From assembly GCA_003133425.1 (NCBI GenBank), contig PKXI01000419.1, forward strand, positions 1 through 19,593: 19,593 nt of DNA, given 5' to 3'. Shown in pieces: positions 1 through 6,637 of this stretch. This stretch comes from Acidobacteriaceae bacterium. GTDB taxonomy: Bacteria > Acidobacteriota > Terriglobia > Terriglobales > Acidobacteriaceae. Every line of letters begins with the position of its first letter. Position 1 is the first letter of the stretch. The position numbers were made by a program, and so were the translations under genes. The notes below the pieces were generated by a model, which ran no database searches, had not been told where the DNA came from, and saw only the letters and a list, made by a program, of their open reading frames with translations.

Positions 1-367
1 GGTCCGGCCATAGCTCCTTCATAAAGGCCGCTTCATCGGGATTCGCGCTGGTCGCCAATGTCGAGTTCTTGAAGACAATGGTCACGCGATAGTCCCACCG
101 CCCGTCTTCAGTTGTGTGGTACGCCGGCGTCTCGATCTTCAACGACAAAATTCGTCCCGTGGACTGAATTTTTTTGAGCAGCGGGAAGTGGTTCTTCAAG
201 AACAGTTGGAGGAACTCTTCCTGGTGGCCCCATTGGCACTTGTAGTAGTACTCAACAGCGTAAGGTTGGCCGGCTGTGCCCTGGGGCGGTGCGCCCTGCG
301 CTTTCAGCGGCGCGGCAAGCGAAGCGGCAAAAGCGATAGCGAGAACGGCAAGAAGAAATCTGCGCAT
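1..367 (-). CDS. Secreted hypothetical protein (5' part only)
   Basis: This is the N-terminal 122 residues of a protein whose C-terminus lies beyond the left edge. The ATG at 367-365 is preceded by GGAGG five bases upstream, a good ribosome binding site. The protein opens with MRRFLLAVLAIAFAASLAAP, a typical Sec signal peptide with cleavage probably near residues 23-25 (LKAQG). The mature part has aromatic and charged stretches (YAVEYYYKCQWGHQEEF, then DGRWDYRVTIVFK) and alternates strand-like and helix-like segments. That would fit a small alpha/beta domain, but I do not recognise a named family. A TACAAT hexamer on the minus strand at 401-396 could be its -10 box; no good -35 is visible. 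The gene follows the Crp-family gene but is separated from it by a terminator, so it is probably its own transcription unit. Function unknown; secretion is well supported. Confidence 0.75.
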   Translation of the reverse strand, partial: MRRFLLAVLAIAFAASLAAPLKAQGAPPQGTAGQPYAVEYYYKCQWGHQEEFLQLFLKNHFPLLKKIQSTGRILSLKIETPAYHTTEDGRWDYRVTIVFKNSTLATSANPDEAAFMKELWPD

Positions 368-430
368 AGGAGCCTCCACAGTTGGGATAGCTGCAATTGT
401 ACTGCGGAGACCGACGGTGAGAGGGAGTTG

Positions 431-480
431 CAAAAAAGGGCCCCCGGCGGAGACCGGAGAGGATGAATGCCGCCGGGGGA
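431..480 (-). terminator. Intrinsic terminator of the Crp-family gene
   Basis: Read on the minus strand, a perfect 10-bp stem (arms 470-479 and 441-450, CCCCCGGCGG type) with a 19-base loop is followed by three C and six T (complement of 432-440). It starts about 55 bases after the Crp-family stop codon. This is a strong rho-independent terminator that separates the regulator from the secreted-protein gene downstream. Confidence 0.85.
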
Positions 481-533
481 TATGAAAGCGCAACCCATGA
501 ACAAACTGCGCCGATGAAACCGGGAAGAACTCT

Positions 534-1244
534 CTAGCAGTGTGCGAAACTCTCCAGAGCGGTCTTGCTGGGAATGGTGAGAGTTGAGCCGTTGAACGTA
601 ACCAGGTGACGGCTCTTGAAGACGCTCAGCGTGCGTGTGACCGTCTCGCGCGAGGCGCCGATGAATTCCCCAATCTCTCCATGCGTGAGCGGAAAGCGGA
701 AATGCGTGCCGCACTCAGTGGTCTTGCCGTTTTGGCTCCATTCGAGCAACAGGCGAGCCAGTTTTTCGGGTGCCGAATTCGACAACCCCACAGTGCGCAG
801 TTGTTCACAGGCCATGGCGTAGTCGCGGCTCAACTCCTCAGTCACGATCTGGTAGACCTCGGGATGGCGCGTGAGGAAGTTGAGAAAATCCCGCCGCAAG
901 ATGGGCGCGACCTTCGCTGGATAAAGTGTCTCCGCTGTCATCTCGCACGGCTTGCCGGAGAGAGCCGAGGCGAGCCCCAGGATTTCTCCCTTCCTGGCAA
1001 TCCGCAGGATCAGCCGACGCCCATCGGTCGAGTTCATGGAGAGCTTCACTTCTCCTTCGAGGACGATGTAGGCACCGGGAGCCGGATCCTTTTCAGAGAA
1101 CAGGATCATGCCCGCTGGATAGCTGGAAGAAAAAGCCAATGCTCCAATATCCTTGAGCGCCTGTGGCGACAACTTGTTGAAGAACTCGCCAACTAGCTTG
1201 CTCTGGCTGCTGCAACCGCTGACTGCATTCTGCATCGTCCCCAT
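534..1244 (-). CDS. Crp/Fnr-family transcriptional regulator
   Basis: Cytoplasmic DNA-binding regulator of 236 residues. Residues about 30-125 form the cyclic-nucleotide-binding-type beta roll (GMILFSEKDPAPGAYIVLEGEVKL, GEILGLASALSG). A long dimer helix follows at about 128-145, then the Crp-type winged helix with the HTH at about 178-204 (THGEIGEFIGASRETVTRTL). The start was set at the ATG at 1244 because AGGAG lies seven bases before it and the upstream STAS gene ends one base before it. An ATG at 1274 is in frame but has no ribosome site and would overlap that gene by 29 bases. The phosphate-binding cassette lacks the Arg-Ser pair used for cAMP in E. coli CRP (KPCEMTAET here), and there is no N-terminal four-cysteine FNR cluster. 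The signal is therefore probably neither cAMP nor an iron-sulfur cluster; this is inference. It is likely co-transcribed and translationally coupled with the STAS gene. Targets unknown. Confidence 0.92.
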   Translation of the reverse strand: MGTMQNAVSGCSSQSKLVGEFFNKLSPQALKDIGALAFSSSYPAGMILFSEKDPAPGAYIVLEGEVKLSMNSTDGRRLILRIARKGEILGLASALSGKPCEMTAETLYPAKVAPILRRDFLNFLTRHPEVYQIVTEELSRDYAMACEQLRTVGLSNSAPEKLARLLLEWSQNGKTTECGTHFRFPLTHGEIGEFIGASRETVTRTLSVFKSRHLVTFNGSTLTIPSKTALESFAHC

Positions 1245-1245
1245 G

Positions 1246-1548
1246 TCAAAGCTCCTGGTTTCCGGTTTGCGCATTACCGCGCGTGATTTGTTCGGCTAGA
1301 GATTGCGTCCACAGCGTTCCGGCAAGTAACTCAGCGCGGGTTTGTGTATAAATCTCGCTGAGCAACTGCGTGCCGCCGGCGTCCGCATACGTTACGCTGC
1401 TCAAGTCAAGAACAAGTTTTCTTGAAGACAAACGCGGAGCCGTTTCCACCCAGACACGGCCGAGTTCTGCCGCCCACGGCCCCGCGATTCGCCCCTCTAA
1501 CTTGAGCTCCACTTCTTCCGCGGTTTCCTGAATCGAGATTCGTAACAT
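1246..1548 (-). CDS. STAS-like (anti-anti-sigma-type) small protein
   Basis: A 100-residue cytoplasmic protein that looks like a stand-alone STAS domain: a strand pair at the start (MLRISIQETAEEVELKLEGR), a GPWAAEL helix, a core strand KLVLDLSSVTYADAGG and a following helix TQLLSEIYTQTR. In SpoIIAA-type anti-anti-sigma factors the loop after the core strand reads D-S-S-G, and a Ser there is phosphorylated by the partner kinase. Here it is D-A-G-G, so the switch serine is missing and classic phospho-regulation is unlikely. The C-terminal 25 residues are polar and may be a tail. The stop TGA is followed by one C and then the ATG of the Crp-family gene, which implies co-translation. The ATG at 1548 has only a weak purine-rich ribosome site. 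The family call is from the pattern of the core; a different small alpha/beta regulator is possible. Confidence 0.72.
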   Translation of the reverse strand: MLRISIQETAEEVELKLEGRIAGPWAAELGRVWVETAPRLSSRKLVLDLSSVTYADAGGTQLLSEIYTQTRAELLAGTLWTQSLAEQITRGNAQTGNQEL

Positions 1549-1700
1549 ATGCTGGCTCGCCTTGCGCCACGCAATGACTAAGGCACGTCAGGCGCCAAAC
1601 TCGGAGAGGCTCCAAGCCGATGGAGTTTCAAATTGGATAGAAAGGAGTTAGCCGGAATGGCCGTAAGGCAGGATGTGATGACGGAATGGCGTGTGACGAA

Positions 1701-1724
1701 GTGACGATGACGAAATCTCGTCAC
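1701..1724 (-). other. Small hairpin with TGACGA repeats after the sigma-54 activator gene
   Basis: Just past the activator stop codon, arms GTGACGA (1701-1707) and TCGTCAC (1718-1724) can pair, or alternatively an inner TGACGA (1708-1713) pairs with TCGTCA around a four-base loop. The motif TGACG(A/G) also recurs at about 1679-1713. There is no T-tract on the minus strand, so it is at best a pause, partial terminator or mRNA 3' end stabiliser. Confidence 0.4.
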
Positions 1725-1729
1725 CTTGA

Positions 1730-4054
1730 CTACATGTAGTCACTTCGCTCGATGCCGAGCTTCTTCAATTTCGAGTTCAAGGTGGTGCGTTTCAGGCCCA
1801 GCCGCGCGGCTGCTCCGTCATCGCCGCCAATCTGCCCCTTGGCTTCCCGCAGCACACGTAGGATGTGTTCGCGCTCGGCCGTCTCCAGCGTCGGGTTCTG
1901 CGAGCCGGCATCCCGGGATTCTTCCTCCATCTGCAACTCGGCCAGCGGAACGTAGAGCACGGGACCGCGCGTGAGGATCACGGCACGCTCAAGGAAGTTC
2001 TCGAGCTCGCGGATATTGCCCGGCCAGCGCCAGCGAACCAGCGCCTGCATGGTTTCCTCGGGGATGGATTCGATGGTTTTGCCCATGCGCCTGCTGTGAG
2101 TGGATACAAAGTGACGGACCAGGATGGGGATGTCGCTAGTGCGCTCGCGCAGCGGCGGAGCAAATACCGGGAAGACCTTTAGCCGATAAAAGAGATCACT
2201 GCGGAACTCTTTTTCCGCGACCATTTTGCCCAGGTCGCGATTGGTAGCGGCGATGAGGCGCATGTTCACCGGTATGGGCCGGTTGCCGCCCAGCCGTTCG
2301 ATCTCGCGCTCCTGCAATGCGCGCAGCAGCTTCGGTTGTAAATCCAGCGGCAGCTCGCCTACCTCGTCAAGAAAGAGCGTGCCTTCGTTGGCCAGCTCTA
2401 CGCGGCCGATCTTGCGGGCAATCGCGCCAGTGAACGCCCCCTTCTCATGCCCAAACAATTCGCTCTCCAGCAGTCCGGCAGGAATGGCTGCGCAGTTCAG
2501 CTTGACGAATGTATGTTCGCTGCGGGAGCTGAGGCGGTGAATCGCGCGCGCTAGCAGTTCCTTGCCGGTTCCCGATTCTCCCTGGATCAGCACGGTCGCA
2601 TCTGTGGGCGCGACGGTTTCAATCTCTTTGAGCACCTGGCGCAGGCCTTTGCTCTCGCCCACAATATCGTCATAGCGATTGTCGAGATTGATCTCGGATT
2701 CGAGGTATTGTTTCTCCTGGCGCAACTGGTCGCGAAGTTCGGCAATGCGGCGGAAAGCTATCGCGTTGTCGACCGCCATTGCCACCTGCACCGCAATGCG
2801 GACCAGAATTGCCACTTCCTGCTTGCCAATACTGCCTTCAGGCCGACCCAGAATTCCCATGGTTCCAATGGCCTTACCGTGATGGATGAGCGGAACCCAG
2901 CAACCAGAGTGCATTCCCATGCGTGTAAGGCTACGAACGGTGTCAGGGGCAAATTCGATATCCGACAATCGCTCCATCAGAAAGGGCTCGCCGGTGCGAA
3001 AAACCCTCCCGGAAACCGTGCCTTCGACCTGAACACGCGCATCTCCAGGGAATACATCTGCGTCATAAGGCCCCATGAACTGCACCACCATGTCGCCTTG
3101 CGTCGGGTCAAAGAGAGCCAAAGCGGATGTGTCGTGTGGAATTACTTCGTGGATGCTGGCCGAAATCGCGGTCAACAGCTTCCCGACGTCCAAATTGGAC
3201 AAAAGCGCATTGCTCAGCTGCAGCATCACCGCTTCTTCAGCTCGCTTGCGGTCCGTAAAGTCGCGCGTCACCTTGGCGAAACCCGTAACCTGCCCGGAGC
3301 CATCGCGGATGGCCGTGAGAATGGTGTCGGCCCAGAAGCGTGAACCGTCCTTGCGCACGCGCCAACCTTCTTCTTCAATTCGCCCACGCTCAGTGGCCAG
3401 GCGCATCAATTCGGCTGGACGGCCGCGCTCGATATCCTCCTGCGTAAAGAAACGGGAAAAATGCATTCCCAGAATCTCATCTGCGGTGTATTGCTTGATG
3501 CGCTCCGCGCCCGGGTTCCAGGTCATAACGCATCCATCGCGGTCGAGCAGATAAATGGCATAGTCGCGAACAGTTTCGACGATCGAGCGCAGTTGCTGAT
3601 CGTTGAGCCGCAGTGCCTCCATTGCGGCGCGCTGCTCGCTGACGTCGCGAACAAAGCTCAGCACCACCGGACCGGACTTCGTCTCAATCGGCTTGAGCAT
3701 GATGTCGACCGGAAACTCGGTGCCATCCTTCCGAAGTCCAAACAGGTTCAAGGCCGCGCCCATCTGGCGGGCCCGCGGGTGAGCGTTGTAGTTTTCGCGA
3801 TGGCTGGGGTGGCGCCCACGGAAGCGGGCGGGAACCAGGTTCTCAATCGGCTGGCCGAAGAGCTCTGCCTGCGTGTGACCAAACAATTCTGCGGCACGCG
3901 GGTTGGCTCCACGGATTACCCCCTGGGCATCCGTGACAAATATCGCGTCGGGAGAGACGTCAAACAAATTCTCCAGCGCGGATTGAGCAAGCTCGGCCCG
4001 ATCGTGCAAAGGCGTAGCCGCTGCGGCCTGTTCCGGGGAATCAGACGGACGCAT
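1730..4054 (-). CDS. Sigma-54-dependent activator with PAS-PAS-GAF sensory region
   Basis: A 774-residue one-component regulator. PAS domain 1 spans about residues 25-140 and PAS 2 about 155-270. A GAF domain follows at about 280-435, then a short coiled linker (438-456). The AAA+ sigma-54 interaction domain spans about 461-690, with Walker A GESGTGKE (492-499), intact GAFTGA (539-544), Walker [11 protein letters not shown] (558-567), arginine-finger region FRSDLFYRL (617-625) and sensor-2 motif WPGNIREL (677-684). A Fis-type HTH ends it (about 748-768). All catalytic motifs for remodelling RNA polymerase-sigma54 are present. There is no receiver domain, so it should sense small molecules, redox state or a partner directly through PAS or GAF; the organisation resembles FhlA- and NorR-like activators. 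ATG at 4054 has GGAG about six bases upstream. It is transcribed away from the membrane-protein gene at 4237. Targets and ligand are unknown; no clear -24/-12 promoter was found nearby. Confidence 0.95.
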   Translation of the reverse strand: MRPSDSPEQAAAATPLHDRAELAQSALENLFDVSPDAIFVTDAQGVIRGANPRAAELFGHTQAELFGQPIENLVPARFRGRHPSHRENYNAHPRARQMGAALNLFGLRKDGTEFPVDIMLKPIETKSGPVVLSFVRDVSEQRAAMEALRLNDQQLRSIVETVRDYAIYLLDRDGCVMTWNPGAERIKQYTADEILGMHFSRFFTQEDIERGRPAELMRLATERGRIEEEGWRVRKDGSRFWADTILTAIRDGSGQVTGFAKVTRDFTDRKRAEEAVMLQLSNALLSNLDVGKLLTAISASIHEVIPHDTSALALFDPTQGDMVVQFMGPYDADVFPGDARVQVEGTVSGRVFRTGEPFLMERLSDIEFAPDTVRSLTRMGMHSGCWVPLIHHGKAIGTMGILGRPEGSIGKQEVAILVRIAVQVAMAVDNAIAFRRIAELRDQLRQEKQYLESEINLDNRYDDIVGESKGLRQVLKEIETVAPTDATVLIQGESGTGKELLARAIHRLSSRSEHTFVKLNCAAIPAGLLESELFGHEKGAFTGAIARKIGRVELANEGTLFLDEVGELPLDLQPKLLRALQEREIERLGGNRPIPVNMRLIAATNRDLGKMVAEKEFRSDLFYRLKVFPVFAPPLRERTSDIPILVRHFVSTHSRRMGKTIESIPEETMQALVRWRWPGNIRELENFLERAVILTRGPVLYVPLAELQMEEESRDAGSQNPTLETAEREHILRVLREAKGQIGGDDGAAARLGLKRTTLNSKLKKLGIERSDYM

Positions 4055-4236
4055 TCAAGCTCCAAGCTAAGTTGGACAGTACGCCGTTTCACCCCGGGAT
4101 TGCAACCTGAAACCTTAATGCGCGGACAGCTTGCGAGTGGTATATTCCTCCGTATCCGAGAGCTCGGCATAATGACTCCAGCTCAAATCCATTTGCCGGA
4201 GAACCGTCCGCCTCGTTCTGCCGCAAGGGGGATGCC

Positions 4237-5259
4237 ATGAAGCGTTTGCCCGGAGTGATCTTTTCCGCCATTGTTCTGCTGCTCGTCTCGCTTCTGCAAC
4301 TGCTGATAGCCCTTGCCATGGGGATCGGTGGGGCAGTTGAGCAGCGCCAGATCCGATCCACAATGCATCAAGGCGCAAACTCGAATTCACAAATATTGGT
4401 ATGGATGCCTGCATTCACTTACGGGCTCTGCGTTGTCTTTGCTGCACTGGCGGTGTGGGCAATCCTCACCGTCGTAGGGCTGTTCAGGATGCGCCGCTGG
4501 GCACGCTATTCCATCTTGGCGATCGGCGGCTGCTTGGCCCTGGTCGGGCTGCCTGCAATGCTCGTCTCGCTCCTCATGCTCGCGGTCCCTTTGCCTGTTC
4601 CGGCCGGCGGCGATGCATCCCAGGTCCACAATGTGCAGGCAATGACTAAAGTTGTTTTTGGCGTCGTCGGTCTATTTTACGGAATGATTGGCGCCGTGGG
4701 CGTTTCCTGGCTGGTCTACTTCAATCGGAAAAAAGTGCGCGATGAATTCAACAGCGCATTGGGTCAGAGTGTGCCGAGTCGCCGCCCATTTCTGATCTCC
4801 GCAATTGCCGTGCTCACGATGATTGGAGGACCGGGATGCCTGTTGATGGCATTTCTTCCTCTTCCCGGCGCATTTCTTGGGTTAACTCTCTACGGCTGGC
4901 AAAGAGCGGTGGTATTTCTGGTTTACGCCGTCCTGGCAACGGCGGCCGGTGTAGGCTTGTGGCGGTTGGAAGAATGGGGACGGCGGCTGGCAATGGCAAT
5001 GCAGTTAGTCGGTCTGGCCCAGTTCATCGTTTATCTTGTGCGGCCCTCGCTGATGAAGGACTATGGCGTGGAAATTGACAAGGCCATGAATGTGCCGCAA
5101 CTTCCGCAGGCAGCGCAGTTTCAGAACATGCTTTCCAGCGCGATGTTCGGTTTCGAAATTCTCTTCGTCTTTGCAATTCTGGCGACTCTGCACCATTACC
5201 GCGGAGCATTCAGGCGGTCGATTGGACCGTCACAAACCAAATCGCCGGCTCTCCCGTAG
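4237..5259 (+). CDS. Multi-pass membrane protein of unknown function
   Basis: A 340-residue hydrophobic protein with about eight predicted helices (roughly residues 8-32, 58-83, 90-120, 135-162, 185-206, 222-243, 249-268, 298-318). A polar loop lies at 33-53 and a charged cytoplasmic-looking linker at 163-183 (NRKKVRDEF). The two halves look related: FRMRRWARY at 83-91 and WRLEEWGRR at 242-250 sit at the same kind of place, between two helices, as expected for an internal duplication. The start ATG at 4237 is preceded by AAGGGGGAT at a good distance. I do not recognise a named transporter or enzyme motif. It stands alone between a divergent activator gene and an MFS gene on the same strand (about 140 bases downstream), so neighbours do not suggest a job. 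Integral membrane location is secure; function is not. Confidence 0.85.
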   Translation: MKRLPGVIFSAIVLLLVSLLQLLIALAMGIGGAVEQRQIRSTMHQGANSNSQILVWMPAFTYGLCVVFAALAVWAILTVVGLFRMRRWARYSILAIGGCLALVGLPAMLVSLLMLAVPLPVPAGGDASQVHNVQAMTKVVFGVVGLFYGMIGAVGVSWLVYFNRKKVRDEFNSALGQSVPSRRPFLISAIAVLTMIGGPGCLLMAFLPLPGAFLGLTLYGWQRAVVFLVYAVLATAAGVGLWRLEEWGRRLAMAMQLVGLAQFIVYLVRPSLMKDYGVEIDKAMNVPQLPQAAQFQNMLSSAMFGFEILFVFAILATLHHYRGAFRRSIGPSQTKSPALP

Positions 5260-5401
5260 CTTCATGCAATTGGACGAGGCCGGCAAGGTCCTCCGCTTGG
5301 ATCAGGATGTCTTTATTACGAGGCAAGAAGCTGCGCTTTAACAACACACGGTGCGAGGCGGTAAAGAGCATCCCCCTGGCGGTGATCCGGATGAACCGCG
5401 C

Positions 5402-6637
5402 ATGAGGGCCAGCCCTGCAGTGTCCCAACTGCGATGGACGATGATTGCCCTGGCGTTCTTCGCCACCCTCATCAATTACCTTGACCGGCAGGCGCTTTCC
5501 GTCGCAGCGCCCATTCTGCAAATCCAGTTTCATCTCACCAATATCGGCTACTCGCGTATCCTGTTCGCGTTCATGCTTGCCTACACGCTCATGAACGGCG
5601 TGTCGGGCCTGATGATTGATCGGCTCGGAACGCGCGTGGGCTACGCCCTGTTCGTCGGCTGGTGGTCAGTGTGCGCGCTGCTACACGCGGCCGCGCGCGG
5701 AGGGCTATCGCTGGGTGTCTTCCGCTTTTTGCTCGGCATGGGTGAAGCCGGCAACTGGCCCGGCGCAGTAAAGGTGGTGGCGGAGTGGTTCCCTGCGGAG
5801 GAGCGGTCACTGGCCTCCGGCATCTTCAACAGTGGATCGGCCGCTGGCGCCATTCTCGCTCCGCCCATCGTCGCCGTTCTATTGCTGAAGTATGGCTGGC
5901 GTTCTGCATTCATCGCGGTAGGTTGTCTCGGATTCGTGTGGCTGGCGGTGTGGTTGCGGATCTATCGGCCACCCGATCGCATACCAGGAGAACCGGTTCA
6001 GCCGAAGGCGCCGGCGGTCGGGCGCTTGCTGCGCACGCGTTTTGTATGGAGCTTTACCGTCTCAAAGATCTTCATCGATCCGGTGTGGTACTTCTACGCC
6101 TTCTGGTATCCCGAGTATCTGAACCACAGCCGCCACTTCGACATGGCTTCCATCGGACGCTATGCGTGGATTCCCTTCGCCATTGCCGGGTTGGGCAGCG
6201 CGGGAGGCGGACTGCTTGCCAAGGTCTTTCTGAATCGCGGAATGTCTGTTACCGGCGCACGCAAATCCGTCGTCACCATCGCAGCCCTGATGATGACGAT
6301 GGCGATTCCCGCTGTGCTGGTGGATCGGTCCGCGCTGTCGATTGCATTCATCTCCGTCGCAATGGCGGGATACACGGCCGGCCTCGCTAACATGCTGGCA
6401 ATGCCCGCCGATGTCTTTCCAGCCGAAGCATGCGCGTCAGTTTATGGGCTGGCCAGCACTGGGTCGGGCTTCGGCGGCATGGTCTTCATGTTGCTCACCG
6501 GATGGATGGTTGACCGCTATTCTTACCTTCCCGTGTTCCTGATGTTCGGCCTGATTCCCCTGCTTTGCACAGGCATCTTATGGATCTGGCTGGGACCGCT
6601 GGTGCGAGATTCAAAATTTCCCGCACCTGCGGCTTAG
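5402..6637 (+). CDS. MFS transporter, ACS (organic/sugar acid, hexuronate-like) type
   Basis: Inner-membrane proton-coupled carrier of 411 residues with the twelve-helix MFS pattern. Visible family marks are INYLDRQALSVAAPI in helix 1, the motif-A loop DRLGTR (73-78), RFLLGMGEAGNWPGAVK in helix 4 (108-124), a central cytoplasmic loop at about 188-212, and DPVWYFYAFWYPEYL (226-240) in helix 7. These fit the anion:cation symporter family that moves hexuronates, galactonate or related acids. The exact substrate cannot be read. I chose the ATG at 5402; a GTG at 5351 is in frame but adds 17 polar residues with no ribosome site. The site before 5402 is also weak, so the start is the least certain part. 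The gene converges with the glycosidase at 6634-9075: its TAG overlaps the other stop codon, and no terminator separates them. Pairing with a glycosidase hints at sugar-acid uptake from plant material (inference). Confidence 0.9.
   Translation: MRASPAVSQLRWTMIALAFFATLINYLDRQALSVAAPILQIQFHLTNIGYSRILFAFMLAYTLMNGVSGLMIDRLGTRVGYALFVGWWSVCALLHAAARGGLSLGVFRFLLGMGEAGNWPGAVKVVAEWFPAEERSLASGIFNSGSAAGAILAPPIVAVLLLKYGWRSAFIAVGCLGFVWLAVWLRIYRPPDRIPGEPVQPKAPAVGRLLRTRFVWSFTVSKIFIDPVWYFYAFWYPEYLNHSRHFDMASIGRYAWIPFAIAGLGSAGGGLLAKVFLNRGMSVTGARKSVVTIAALMMTMAIPAVLVDRSALSIAFISVAMAGYTAGLANMLAMPADVFPAEACASVYGLASTGSGFGGMVFMLLTGWMVDRYSYLPVFLMFGLIPLLCTGILWIWLGPLVRDSKFPAPAA

Noticed and set aside
606..1196. Long plus-strand open frame (196 residues) opposite the Crp-family gene
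   Set aside because: It is antisense to a clear Crp-family gene; its peptide is arginine-rich with no family pattern and no ribosome site.
1691..1713. CRP-type operator (TGTGA-N6-TCACA) near the STAS-Crp genes
   Set aside because: Only TGTGA/TGACGA half-sites in direct orientation are present; no proper inverted repeat with six-base spacing.
2708..4240. Plus-strand open frames of 211 and 259 residues opposite the sigma-54 activator
   Set aside because: Both are shadows of a GC-rich gene with complete AAA+ motifs on the other strand; the peptides show no fold or motif.
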